Source: Notospermus geniculatus (lineage: Eukaryota > Nemertea > Pilidiophora > Heteronemertea > Lineidae). Taken from it: a DNA stretch of 64,000 nt. Each line of letters begins with the position of its first letter. The stretch's first letter is position 1. Positions 21,901 to 36,900 of this stretch are shown here, piece by piece. The notes beneath the pieces were generated by a model. It ran no database searches and was not told the DNA's origin. It was given only the letters and a program-made list of their open reading frames with translations. Where the stretch lies: the NCBI GenBank assembly GCA_002633025.1, contig NMRB01000067.1, positions 96,860 to 160,859 on the forward strand, read 5' to 3'. Both the position numbers and the translations under genes were made by a program.

Positions 21901-24900
21901 GAACTAGGCTTTGTTTATACAGCCCCTTTGCAAGGGGTAGCTTCTTGTGGCTATTTGAAAGCAACTAATGCCAACTTTTCCCTTCTGGGGCGGTAGCTTT
22001 CAACGAGTCTTCTGTCTGTGGGACACATGTCCTTTAGGGTCCCCCAGCCTGAGTGTCAATACCTGTATCCAAAGCATCGACCAATGTGCCTTTTCTTAGC
22101 CTGAGCGTCGGTACCCAAACCATCAGCCAATGTGCCTCAAGCCTGGTGTCAGGATCATAAGCAGCGGCCCATATGCATAGTCTCCACAAACTGGATTCTG
22201 AAAGCAACATTCTCCCCTGGGATGATGTTGGGGATTTTCCTTCAATATAAAACCACCAACGTTTTCTCGTAGGCCATTATATATATATTATATATTCATG
22301 TAATTACAAATAAAAAAGATTACAATTTACATTGACGGGATACAAAATTTTGCGAACACAACTGGCGAAAAGACACAGATTCTCAAGCAATTATTTACAG
22401 CAAAATTACTGCAGAGTATTGAAATTACATCGGCTGTTGCAGCTGCTGACCATCTCAAACCAGGTCAAGGTCACAATGAAAGTAGGTCAAGGTAACAGTG
22501 AAATTAGGTCAAGGTCACATGTGCCTAACTGCAGTTAATACTACTCACACCAGTGTCGCAAGATTAAAGCTTGCTGTAAATTCTTCTGCTGTGGATTTTG
22601 CAGACACTAATAACAATTTTGTTGAACACGAGTATTTGGGTGATAAATCCTTCAGTTCTGTTATGTCGGTACTTCAAAGGGAAACACAGAACTCTGAAAT
22701 GAACCCAGCAACAGCCTGATGTAGATTCCATCCCATCTGTTGAGGACATCCTCAGTAATTTACGAGGCAGTGTATTGTAGGGAAGTTTAGACGATCCCCA
22801 AATGCATTAAAGATCATAAGAAAACACATCAAATAGATTTTGATCATTGTACATGATCTAGACAGAACAAGATTGCACACTGAGGTGTAAACTACATGAA
22901 GAATTCACTGTGTAATAGACTCTATCGCTCCAAAAGAGTGCAGCACCTGACGGGACAGCGTCATGACGTCCCGCACGTCATTTCATGATGTCTTGAGGTG
23001 AGACGAAAAATCAAATTGTTTCTCGATCAAATTGTTTTATGATCGCTGAAACAATTGGATTTTTTTCGAGTCGCGTCATGGCGTTCAGAAATGATGTGCG
23101 GGACGTCATGACCCTGCCCCGTCAGGTGCTGCACTCTTTTGGAGTGATATTGTCTATTGTCTTTGAACTCGGACTGGGATCAGGGAAACATCTAAACTTC
23201 TCTGTTAATAATCACACCTAATGAGTATTTGACAATTATCTAACAGTGACATAATGGCTTTAGTGACATAGAGCCCAAACGTGCCCCCTCCCCAACAATT
23301 CAAGTCTTTAATGTACAAAATATTAGTAACCAATTTTGATGCAAAATGTTTCAGAAAAATGTTCCCAGAACAATTGGAGCAGTCAGCTGCACGTATTGCC
23401 AAAAGATGGCAGCAAAGTTCTAGCGGACCAACACAAAAGAAACTTCTCTTGATTGGTGCTGAATCAAGCATGAATGGATCCACTAGGCATTGAATTGGCC
23501 CATAGTGACACCTATTGGTGAACACGCTGACAGCTTCTATTGGTGATCATTGGTATTGTTTAGGGAACAATTTTTCTGGGACATCCTGTATAGAAATAAG
23601 TCAATGTTTACATGGATCCACACTAAGTATCATATAAGATCACTCCCCCGTGCGTCTTACGTTAGAATTCATGAGAAGATCGATGACATCACGCAGGAAA
23701 TGACTTGCGATCAATATTATGCACAAAATTGAGATCTTGTTTACTGAAAACGCTTTTGGTTTATGTTCTCATATAATGGGGTTATCCACGGTGAAGCAGA
23801 CCATGCGAGACCGAATATATGTGGGTTTGAACGTATAGTACACAAACGCCACCTATTATTCATGACGATTAAAGGTGTGATTGGCCGTGCTTGGTGAACC
23901 GCATCTCTCGAACAATGAGCCTCTATAGGTGTCACCCCTGCTCTATAAGTCATCATGTGACCAAATGGAGCACCCCATTTCCATACGGCAGATCGCTTAC
24001 CAAGGATGACATCGGTCTTCTAACAAATTCTAAGAAGACGTGAGAAGCGGTCTTCAAGATGTAATGAACACAGACAATAATGAAATGTACATGAATATAA
24101 CTGAGTGGACTTTTTCACTGTGTACGAGATGAACTTCATTTCAGCCTAAGTTGACAGCAGGCCACTTGTACTTCATGCATGATATCTGTACATCAATGCA
24201 TGGTGACTTAATGTCAACTTAGGCTGAGACAGAATCTAGTTGGTCACCTCACTCATACTCCCCTTGACTAGTTCTCATGATCGTGTTCAGATGGCAGCAC
24301 TATATTTTGTTAACTTGAAGCCTGAAACCAGTTGACAACATATTTCTTTTGGTTGTTTTTTGCACAGACGATCCATTACTGTCTAAGAATGCTGTTCATC
24401 ATAATTGGTAAAAAACTTAACTTTATATCCAGTAGCTTCATCATTTTTGTATCCAATCCCCTTGGTCTATCTAATTTGACAGCTCTGCCTAAACTAACTG
24501 TAAAAATACTAACATTCTCCACTAATTTTTACACGGAATTGAAAAAAACTATCACCATGTAGAGAAAACCCAGCAAGTTTTTTAATCAGTCAAAACCGAC
24601 TTAGGAAGCGCTAACTTAAATCACTTTTTCATTGACCCCATCCTCTTACTTTGGGCAAAAAGGAATAAGGGAGCAATTACCCATATTCAAATTCTCAGAA
24701 TAAGGTTATCGCCACTTCTCCACAGAAAGATGTCGCTGCGACTGTATCAGGCCTTTCATTGTCTTTAGGACATCATCTCCATGGCAATACGAGGTGCGAG
24801 CATGAAGCCACAATGTCACGGTAGTGTGATCGTTGACGTTCCGTACAACGTCACAGTGGAAAAGTTGATACGGTCGCAGCGCCATCTAATGATAGAAAAA

Positions 24901-27900
24901 GAATGGCTACAACCCTATTGCAAACAAAAAAGCAAAAATAGTGGAAAGTTTGTCATTGACAACTTTTCTTTTAACATCTTGTGGAGACCCAGTTTTATCT
25001 CAAACTAAATATCGTCATTTTTGCCACCGCCATTGAGAGCAAATTTACGCCAGACACCTGACCCGTGGAGCAGCACAATTAACGTCTCATTGCCCACTGA
25101 TGAATCATGATTATGATGGGTTACAATCAAACGATGACATGACTGTATTAACGAGCAGTCTTAATTAAAAAGTCAGAAGAATTACGCCAGAGCACTGTCC
25201 AGCAGATCCGTAACTCTAACACGCGATCGAGGGCGTCTCGTGCACCTCATTCGAGAAGTCTGACACCTCGCACAGAAGTGCATTTACCAATGAGAATGTT
25301 CAAATTCAACCACATAAACCATACATCAGTATCGAGCTAAGACAATAAACTTTAAAACTGTGTATTTTGTACTCAAGAAATGTGAACTTGTGTCTGAGGA
25401 AGACCCGTTTGGGGTCAAAAATTTGCGAAATTCGGAGACGACTTATACTTGTCAAGAAATGTGAACGAGAAATGATGATGGCGATTTCTTTGAGTTTGGT
25501 TTACTGCATGAAGGGGGTTATATGGGTTGTTAAGTCAAGGAAAGAGACTCCAGTCAAAACGATAAGACTCTGCTAATAAACACCAAATGCTTCAGAGACC
25601 TGAGGCAGTCTCCCTCCCTCTGAAAGCAGCAAAAATACTAAGACTCGAATCTACAATGATTATGAAACTTGAATAATACAAAATTCAGCGAGGGACCAAC
25701 TATCTAATTGTTACGATGAGGCTTGTTTATTCAGCTTTGGTTGGCCAGCGACAAATTCCTTCTCAAAAATAAAAGATTTAACAGTGATATCAAATAAAAA
25801 GGGCCCAAGCCTGGGGTAACATAACTTGGCTATGAAGGGGTTTTATATTACACAATGTGGCGACTCCTTCAGAGTTATGAAAAGAGGGACTGGGATCACA
25901 TCAGGCCCGTCCGATTCTAAATTGTTGAAGCACACCCGAGTCTATTGGCTGGCCTCGGGTTACTCGAACATTATGCAAATCGCATTTGCCACCTATAGGA
26001 CCTAAAGCACACTAAACACAATAGGAGCAGTGAGCTGCACTTATAGCCAAAAGATGGCAGCAAAGTTCTAGCAGACCAATACAATAGAACATTCTCCCGA
26101 TTGGTGCTCAATCAAGCATGAATGGGTCCGCTAAGCATTGAATTGGGCGGTAGTGACCCCTACTGGTCAACTGTGACAGCTCCTATTTAAACCTGTTTCC
26201 CACAGTCATATTTTCTGAATATGCTGCACGTCGATTATTGTACGAAAGCAATGGCCCCTCAATAAGCATATTCAGAAAATAAGACAAAAATACAGCAAGA
26301 TGAAACAGGATGTAGTGCAATCGTAATGTAGTGTTATGTGGTGGCCAAGTGACAGCTACCCCAGGCGGGGGCGCCGTTAACAGTGTCCATAGGCACAACA
26401 TCGAGTGGCATAACAAACCAAGCCGAACGTCAGTTCAACATCTGTACAAGTAACAAATAGTATAAGCGTGGATATTTTGTGGCGTATGCTATTTATAGAA
26501 TGGAATTAGATAGTTTTGAGTTCTTTTTTGATGCGGATGCCATCTTACTATTTCACAAAAAACAAAATCAAAATTTTATACCTGGTTTTATGAAATTCCA
26601 AAAGTTACCGAAGTTTTTGTAGGCCTACTTTGTGGGAGGCGAGATTATAATTTTTGCCTGCTGTTTACATTAATAGTGAGGTCAGTTTGGCAGACGGGCA
26701 GAAATGTAGGCCTAGTCAAGATGTGGCACAATTTTTTTGCATTTTGATGAAAAATATCACAAATCGAAATCTTTGTAAGCCCTTGTCATACATCGTTGGG
26801 ACATTTGATATTTGCATACCCGGTAAAACAGCTTGTGATCCAAAAGAACCAAAACTAGTGGAGACCGACAACAGATCTAGTGAGGTTGAGTACATTATAC
26901 CTATACATTCAAGTTTTTCATAAACATTCAACACGGCTCTTATCAAGCATAGAACAGGAATCAACTCAGGGTCTTCAGGTGTAGAAGAATGGATGTTTGA
27001 CCGACGCTACAACCTGTGGTGCTGTTCCCGGATAGACAATTCTCAAATTGACGTAAACGAGAAAGATCTGGGCACTTCGTTGAAATCGCAACCACAACCT
27101 CGGTCTGAAACATAATGACGTGACGCAGAGAACCCCACGACAGTGACTTCGACGATGTTGCGTCAGAGTCAACCATTGCTGAATCTTGGATTGCGTCACG
27201 TCATGGTTTCAGATCGAGGTTGTGGTTGCGATTTCGGGCGGAAGTGCACAGATCTGCGAATTCGAGAATCAGCTATTCTAATGTGGTACATCTGCACCAG
27301 GGATATAAAGTGGGAGTGCAGTCGGTTGGAGTAATTGCTAGTAATATGCAACTGTGCAAATGGTACCATAAGATAGGGCTCTTCCTTCGACTATTTTCTT
27401 TAATTTAAAGGAGTTAGACGCCGAAGTTGTAAACAAGCTGGTTTGTTTACAAACATGGTCGGCAAACTAGTTTTATTCCTTCGTGCAGGTGGCAGCACCA
27501 GTAGCGCCCCGTGATCGTTAGACTGGTTCCCGGTCCGATGCAACTCACTCACGATATTCACGTCAGTACATTTCACCGACAATAGGTGGCAGCACCACAG
27601 GCGTCGCGTGGGTAGAGAACCAGTGAGTGAGTGTTTACAACTTGGACGTCCAGGTCCTTTAATGGGGGTTTCGCTGATTTTGAAGAAATCAGTACCCTCA
27701 AAAAAACTTTTTTGGCAGAGACCCTGCTGTCTGGTGAGGTGCAGCGCAGGTTTCCTCCTACAACTGAAGCCCTGAGCACAAAAATAAGCTCGGCCACATT
27801 CTATACTTGTGGGCAATTCAAGACAAAAATCATGTCAACACTCAGCTATGCAGTTTTTAAATTGCCAAACATTTGAATATATTATCATATATTATCATAC

Positions 27901-30900
27901 ATTAAAGAGACAACAGGTCATCAAAAATGTTCCACAGTGTGTCCCCAAAAAGTGTTTCTGGCAGTTTTCTTGGTCTTCTACACGACAGGGGTGATTTTTA
28001 TCAAGGGTAACACTTTTTCGGGGCACACTGTACACCACATACAGGGTGCTCCAAAATACACCCTCTCACGGGTTTGTTAGTGCTGATGCACTGTATACCA
28101 TATACAGGATGTCACGAAGAATAGGCGTCAATGGGATTAATTATGGATCATCCTGTATGTGGTATGAATCAATGCTGGCACCTGATAAGAATGAAGTCGT
28201 GGATGGCTAAACCCTCTAAAGATCACAAGTTGAAACCTCACCTCCAGGGCCACTTCATCCTGGGGACAAGGCTTCTGTTACGTCACCGTTGAGCTTCCCT
28301 CAACTTCTGTAAACAGAAGCCAAACAGATATGAAGTAGGTCTGAATATGAGGGTCGAAAAGATGATGAGGGCGTAAATCTCATTTGCATATACTTCCCAT
28401 GAGCCTTCAGGAACCAACGGCGTCAAATCAAAACCATCCTGAATTCAAATTTCTCCATATTTCACGTTATATCATCACCTTTCACGCACTGTCCCAACTT
28501 CCAAGTGCTGATTTTATAACCAGCCTTGATAACAGACAATGTCATGGTTACAGTAACCATAGTAATGGTATACATTGAGAACAGATAAGGTCTGCAGAAC
28601 CATGAGCCCTGAGTAATCTGCAGATGTAGGCCCAAGGACATAGCAGAGTTTTTCCATGCCGGGGGCTAGGAATGATCTCAATCTTAAGATGACCTCCCTA
28701 ACACCACCATTCATCTAAACTCTGCAAAACAGTGACCCGACAACTGCCTTCCAACAGTAAGAGGCAGTACTTCCACTTGTAATCAGAGGGGGTATGTTCA
28801 CTTGAAGTAACAGCTTCATTCTGTACTACCAATACACTGTACTGTAGAGTTAAGCTGTTACTTCAGTTGATGGTGTTCCCACTGGTGGAGGTACTGCCTC
28901 CTACCACTAGAGAGCAGACCAAGCCTCAGCAGGTCATGGCTACACCTTTCGTCATTTCAATAACTTAACCCTACCAAAAATTCATAAGCGAGCGTATGAA
29001 TTTTTGACCCTACCCTCGAATAGATATGGACTCCCCAAACAAAACAGGCCATTCAACCACCTACACAGAAGCGTGCAGCATCCAACGGCTACTCAAACTA
29101 CCCCAGAACTTGAATGGGATGACCCAAACCAATATGTGGGATTTACAACTCTCACTCAAATTTGTGTAGCACAGCATTCCACAGCAACTGTGCAAGTGGT
29201 CAAAAGGCCTGTTAAAACCCCACACAGGGATTTATCCACAACTTTTCATCGTTGTGTGCATCGAAATCGTCTGAATCGGTGGGCTTGAACCATTCAACTC
29301 AACAGAAACAAGTCAGATAACTTCGTGAAACTGAAATTACAGCACTGAAATCTAGAATACACATATTTGTCAAATATGTACCACATGGGAATCTCAATTT
29401 GTCGAGATTCGGTTCTCCTGTAAAATCTTTGGTGTGTTATTTAAAGCTGAACTGTTCCTGGCACAAGACTCCGTACAAATTAATTGATTATCACCTCAGT
29501 ATCAAGGACACCTCTGAAATATGGATGGCATTAGGGGATACAGGGGACAGTTGTCAAGAATCCTGATTTTGATTTTGTTGAGTTTGAGTATTTCTTTAAG
29601 TCTTCGACACAAACCAGTGAACAGTTCAGCTTTAAAACCCACTCTGTTGTCAAACGGAAGATACATAGCGTTGTCTGACATAGATGAGTATTGTCACAGG
29701 TAATACAATGTCAAAATATCGCGAATCATACAGTTTGGCCGCTGTGAAATGGTGGCAGCTTTCTCCCAGCAAATATATAAACGCGTAGTGTTATGGCTCG
29801 CAAGTCACAATGTGGGAAAGGTCTTTGAATTGTGCTCAAAACAGCCTGATGACTATCGCACAGAGGTAGGTAGGCCTACAACAAACACACGTCCCACACC
29901 AATCNACAGGGGTGATTTTTATCAAGGGTAACACTTTTTCGGGGCACACTGTACACCACATACAGGGTGCTCCAAAATACACCCTCTCACGGGTTTGTTC
30001 GTGCTGTTGCACTGTATACCATATACAGGATGTCACGAAGAATAGGCATCAATGGGATTAATTATGGATCATCCTGTATGTGGTATGAATCAATGCTGGC
30101 ACCTGATAAGAATGAAGTCGTGGATGGCTAAACCCTCTAAAGATCACAAGTTGAAACCTCACCTCCAGGGCCACTTCATCCTGGGGACAAGGCTTCTGTT
30201 ACGTCACCGTTGAGCTTCCCTCAACTTCTGTAAACAGAAGCCAAACAGACATGAAGTAGGTCTGAATATGAGGGTCGAAAAGATGATGAGGGCGTAAATC
30301 TCATTTGCATATACTTCCCATGAGCCTTCAGGAACTAACGGCGTCAAATCAAAATCATCCTGAATTCAAATTTCTCCATATTCCACGTTATATCATCACC
30401 TTTCACGCACTGTCCCAACTTCCAAGTGCTGATTTTATAACCAGCCTTGATAACAGACAATGTCATGGTTACGGTAACCATAGTAATGGTATACATTGAG
30501 AACAGATAAGGTCTGCAGAACCATGAGCCCTGAGTAATCTGCAGATGTAGGCCCAAGCAGAGTTTTTCCATGCCGGGGGGTAGGAATGATCTCAATAATC
30601 TTAAGATGCCCTCCCTAACACCGCCATTCATCTAAACTCCGCGAAACAGTGACCCAACAACTGCCTTTCAAAGGTAAGAGACAGTACCTCCACTTTTGTA
30701 ATCAGAGGGGGATGCTCACTTGAAGTGACAGCTCCACCATGTACTACCAATACACTGTAGTGTAGAGTTAAGCTCTTACTTCAGTTGATGGTGTTCCCAC
30801 TGGTGGGGGTTCTGCCTCCTACCACTAGAGGGCAGACCAAGCCTCAGCAGGTCATGGCTACACCTTTCGTCATTTCAATAACTTAACCCTACCAAAAATT

Positions 30901-33900
30901 CATAAGCGAGCGTATGAATTTTTGACCCTACCCTTGAATAGATATGGACTCCCCAAACAAAACAGGCCATTCAACCACCTACACAGAAGCGTGCAGCATC
31001 CAATGGCTACTCAAACTACCCCCGAACTTGAATGGGATGACCCAAAACAATACGTGGGACTCGCCAACTCTCAAAATTGGGCAATACAACTCCCACAGCA
31101 ACTGTGCAAGTGGTCAAAAGGCCTGTTAAAACCCCACACAGGGATTTATCCACAACTTTTCATCGTTGTGTGCATCGAAATTGTCTGAATCGGTGGGCTT
31201 GAACCATTCAACTCAACAGAAACAAGTCAGATAACTTTGTGAAACTGAAATTACAGCACTGAAATCTAGAATAAACATATTTGTCAAATATGTACCACAT
31301 GGAGATATCAATTTGTCGAGATTCGGTTCCTCCAGTGAAGTATCTGGTGCATTATTTAAAGCTGAACCGTTCCCGGCACAAGATTCTGAATGAATTAATT
31401 GACTATCACCTAAGTATCAAGGACACCTTTAAAATATGGATGGCATTAGGGGATACAGGGGACAGTTGTCAAGAATCCTGATTTTGATTTTGTTGAGTTT
31501 CAGTGTTTCTTCAAATCTTTGACACAAACCAGTGAACAGTTCAGCTTTAAAACTCACTCTGTTGTGAAACGAAAGATACATAGCGTTGTCTGACATATGA
31601 TGAGTATTGTCACAGGTAATACAATGTCAAAATATCGCGAATCATACAGTTTGGCCGCTGTGAAATGGTGGCATCTTTCTCCCAGCAAACATATAAACCC
31701 GTAGTGCTATGGCTCGCAAGTCAGAATGTGGGAAAGCTCTTCGAATTGTGCTCAAAACGGCCTGATGACTATCGCACAGAGATAGGTAGGCCTACAACTA
31801 ACCAGGCCTTGCGTTTTGAGGTGAGTGAAAAACTGCTCGCCTTAGAATAATACAGTTTTCTATCGTTCTCAGGCAAGCAGTTTTTCACTCACCTCAAAAG
31901 ACATGGCTTGACAAACACACGTCCCACACCAATCTAGCTAGTATCATTTGATCGAAGACGATGATTTGTTCAGAAGAAGGCGCAACATTGAGAATTTTCT
32001 CCGTCCAATGGTAGAATAGAGACCACCATTTCACAGCTTGGATTAACTAGGTAGTCACTTTCCCTCGTATGATATATTTGTACGGGCAGGGGGTGGGGGT
32101 GGAGGGGTTGATTTTAAGGGATACGCAGCAGTATTCACATCATCTTGCTTTCATCTCTGATCACCCATAACCAACTGTTTCATTCCTGGGTAAAATCTGA
32201 CAAAATCATTGGTGACACCTATTGAGGACTGATGTAACTACCACTAATAGAAACTGAAACGGTCACTACCAACAGATAGTAGGGTGAGGGTGATTTTAAG
32301 ATTGACATCTTCGTCACGTGCACCGAATTATCTCGAATTCAGTGCAAGTTACTCCCAATGAATGATCTAGAATTTATTACAGAAGCATGACGCAGGGGCC
32401 TAACTGCCGATTGATGCCTTTCTTATCTTACTGTGGCTTTGAATTGTCCAACATCAATACCCTTTAGACTCTGTACTAATATGTAATTGGTCGATCTGTG
32501 GTTTGTCTTGAATTAGTTAGTTCCTAAAAACATATATAAAGCAACTACACACTCTACAGGATTTAAAGCACTCTTTACCTCAATTGGGGCACATGCTACC
32601 ACAATCCTGAATAATTTCAGAGTTATCCAATTAAAATCAAATAAAAACACTTAAACGGTGTAAATTAGTAAAAAATCAATAATACCAAAGAGAAATTGAA
32701 AACAAATAAAGTGCAAAAAATGAAACAGAACACCACAGAATGGACAACAGACAAGCTGGTTATGGGTGACAAGGGGTTAACATCTGATTGGTCGCTTAGG
32801 GTTGCCATGGTGATGTGATACTCACTGCCTGTGACAGTAGCAGGAGATACCCATATTTTGAACCAATACGCTGGTTTATAACCTGACTTCAGGCCAGTGA
32901 ATGCTACAAGGCATCTGATTGGTTCAGAAGTCTGTAGGTTTACATAAGAGGTAAACAGTGACTACCCATTTACATAAATTATGCTAAACAGGTACAGGGT
33001 TTGGGAAATATCCGAAAAAATGTCAACAATTCGAAATCTTTGAAGAAAGTTCCATGTTGAGAAATCACGAGTCTAGTGTTCATTTTTCGAGCACCACCAT
33101 CTTCGAGAGTATTTTCCCCCTTCTTCGAGAGTATTTTCCAGAGTCCAATTACAGTTGAAGTTTGGAGGTAATTAGCATAATTGCTATGAGGGCGGGGCAT
33201 GCCAACGATTTTATACCACTTGATTTAATAGAACCAGGTTCACCACCAGACTCTGAAACGGAACAAAAGGCGTTTTGAGACAATGACAGACGATAAATTA
33301 TGGGAGGCTCGGCGACAAAAAAGTGGAATTCATGGGCAGCTGGTCTAGTTGAGAAAAAAATGTGTCTGCACTCATGAGATGTGAGGAAGAATTGTGAAAA
33401 TGTTGTTTATTTTAACCCTAAAATATACTCGACTCCCTGGCTAATAAGGTACAATCTCTGCCATTCTAAAATATGCGTCTTTGAGATGAAACATCCACAA
33501 CAGGAAAGAGAAATTACCCAGTTGAAAAAAAATCTAAACGGCAAAATTATTTTTAGGAAGTAACGGAATCCATTTCAAAATGGCACAGATGGATCATATT
33601 GGCCAGGAAATCCAGTATATTTTTTTATCGACAAGTAAATCATAATTCACATAGACTGGAACGTAAACCTGGAGTTTGATGAAAATTTGTGAAAAAAAGA
33701 CAAAATTCTGTTTAGTTACTTGGAACACTATGAGATTTACGAAAGATTTACAAGACAAGACAGCGACAAGTTTTGAGATGGCAATGAATTGAACTAGTAT
33801 AGAACTGTTTGAATTTCAAAAAAGAATTGACAGTGACATTCTTTTTACGAAATTTCTGAATTTCACTGAAACAAAAGTAGATTTATCTTCTTCAAGAAAT

Positions 33901-36900
33901 TTGAATCTAAATTCTACACGAGACTAGATTTTGACAACATTGACGGACCAATCACAGCGCAGCCAAAATCACACAGCAGCCAATCACAAAACTCCAGTTA
34001 CTAAGCTGTGGCTGCCAGGTTACAAATTTGAAATTAGCCTTGGCTGGATGTGTGGTGTTACTCCAGGTTTACAGGACTCGTGAACAGTCAAATTTACCCA
34101 AAATCTTTCAACACAGGGACAGAAAAAACTATTCGCAAAATGACATAAAAAATACAGTGAATAAGACTCAGTCAGTTCGGTGTACAGCCGCATGTGCTTT
34201 TCTGAAAAAGGATTGCCATTCTTTTAAAACAACATATAGGGATTCGATCACAAACATGCCAAAAATAATCCACATATAAAACTTAAAATAAATTTCATTT
34301 TCACAATTCAAAGGCCCAAGTTTGTGCTTCACACCCTTGTCGTAGAAAATTTTATTTGAATGACTGTTTCTTAGTAATTCAACCAATCACTCAGCCAGGT
34401 AAGCATGAAATGATCAAATTGATTGTTATAGAAGGATCAATCAATCAAATCAATTAACCACTTATCAATCAATCAATCAATAAATCAATATTGATTAAAC
34501 ATCAATCTTGTATTGATTGAGAACTGCATTGATGGCAGACACAGTTTTTTTCCTATCATGCCCATGAATACATGCAAAAAATTTGTGAAGCGGAGAAAAA
34601 TGATCTTGTTGGAATTGCAATGAAGTGAATCAAACTTCAGCAGCTTTCACTTCTGCAGAGGGAAATGGATTATCCATGGTTAAGGCTTAAGCAGCTTCCC
34701 TTCTGTTCAGGGAAATGGATTATTCATGGTTAAGTCTTTCACTTCTGCAGAGGGAAGTGGATTATCCATAGTCAAAACTTTCACATCTGCAGAGGGAAGT
34801 GGCTTATCCATAGTGGAGGCCTTCACTTCTGCAGAGGGAAGTGGATTATCCATGGTTAAGGATTTCACTTCTACAGGGAGAAATGGCTTATCCATGGTTA
34901 AGGCTTAAGCAGCTTCCCTTCTGTTGAGGGAAATGGATTAATCATGGTTATGTCTTTCACTTCGGCAGAGGGAAGTGGCTTATCCATAGTGGAGGCCTTC
35001 ACTTCTGCAGAGGGAAGTGGATTATCCATGGTTAAGGCTTTCACTTCTGCAGAGGGAAATGGATTATCCATGGTTAAGGCTTTCATTTCTGCAGAGGGAA
35101 ATGGATTATCCATAGTTAAGGCTAAGCAGCTTTCACTTCTGCAGTAGGAAGTGACTGGAAGATGGTCATTTCACCGACTAAACTGGGGGATGAACCATTG
35201 CAAAACCAACCAAGATTATTTTTCTTTTGTGGAAGTCAGAAGTAAGCGACATGCAGAGGCAGAGTTCTCTCTCAGTACTAAACACAAAACTATTTTGTCA
35301 TAGTCGAAAATTGAATCAGATAATTTCTAATAATGAAAGATCTGACAGTTGAAGCTGAGAGAAATACTCAAAATGAAAGACACAGGGACGCAACAAAGGC
35401 ACATAAACATAACCATAAGCCAGGCTATCCTTAAATATCACTGATAAGTGGTAACCAAGCCGGGCTGTCCTTAAATATCACTGATAAGTGGTAACCAAGC
35501 CGGGCTGTCCTTAAATATCACTGATGGCCCAAAGCCAGACTATCCTTAAATATCTAATATCTCTAATTAGTGGGAATCAAGCCAGACTATCCTTAAATAT
35601 CTCTAATTAGTAGGAATCAAGCCAGACTATCCTTAAATATCTCTAATTAGTGGGAATCAAGCCAGGCTATCCTTAAATATCACTGGTAAGTGGTAACCAA
35701 GCCAGGCTATGGCCCAAAGCCAGACTATCCTTAAATATCTCGAATAAGTGGGAATCAAGCCAGGCTATCCTTAAATTTCTCAACCAAGCGGGAGTCAAGC
35801 CAGGGTATCCTTAAATATCTGTATAAGTGAGTGGGATAGGGAATGTTTGGTACTATATTTGCCAACTTCTGGAGTTCCTGCAACCCCCCTCCCCCCCAGC
35901 CAAAACATTAAGGATAGCCATGGCATATTGAAAGGAAAAGTACCAAATACCACAAATAACAAATGAAAGTCACTTTAAGTTCATAACATCAAGACTAATT
36001 CATGGGTAGTGACGTGAGGGTATTGGTATGAACATATTCAAAACCACAGTTCTGTTGGGAGATGGCCAGGAAGGGGCTGATGAGAACCTAGGGTGGAACA
36101 TCAACTTCCCAAATGACAAACGACTTGGATACTGCGTAAATACTACAAGTTGGAACGTAGGCCAAGTGACTGACAGCTGCAAGTTTTCTTCATTTCTTGT
36201 GTTGTCAAAGATATCAATATTGAATAAAGTCTGGATTCAAAGAAGAGACTTTAGTGATTAAAATATCTGTCACTTTCCACTCTGTCATGAAAGATGTTTT
36301 GACGTAATGGTAATCTGAAACTCTTGCACAGGTTTAAATGCATAGAAGAGTGTTTTCAATGTCAGGGAAAACTGCACCAATGAGACGTACATGTGATGCA
36401 TATGCCTATGTGCCTTCATTGCTCCTATCAAATATGATATCATCAAAATTCTCTAGTATCCTAGTCCTATCTGCGGGCAGCAAGCTTGGGGGCAAAGGCC
36501 TGTCTTAAATATTAACTCATGCATTCTGTAAGAATTGTCAGTCAACTCAAACGATCTAAAAAGCAAAATTTCTCCTCAGTTGCTATGGTAATTGTTGTTA
36601 CTTAGCAACTGTACCCAAGGTGATACTCTGGTTGCTAAGCAACCATGAATACCCTAGCAACCATGCATTATTAATGTTAAAAGTACCCATCACCCCATGC
36701 CAAGGTGCATCTAAAGTCCATGTCACACTTTATTAATCAAAGTGAGGCTAAAAGAGGGCCTGGGCAGCACATGTGAGGCGTCACATTTAGCGTGTTCGGA
36801 AAGCTTCCTCGGGGAAGCTCGGGGAAGCGGGAGAGCGTTCGGTAAGGTATTTGGCAGGCTGCCAAGGCTTCCTCGAGCCTGGCCGAAGTGAGCGACTCGC

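Noticed and set aside
27985-31934. True segmental tandem duplication
   Set aside because: The boundary falls exactly on an N and the copy ends behave like overlapping contig ends, so unmerged alleles are more likely. Kept as a finding to test.
34707-35147. Repeat proteins with 14-residue units
   Set aside because: Produced by the 42-bp minisatellite on both strands; no start context, splice sites or flanking coding sequence.
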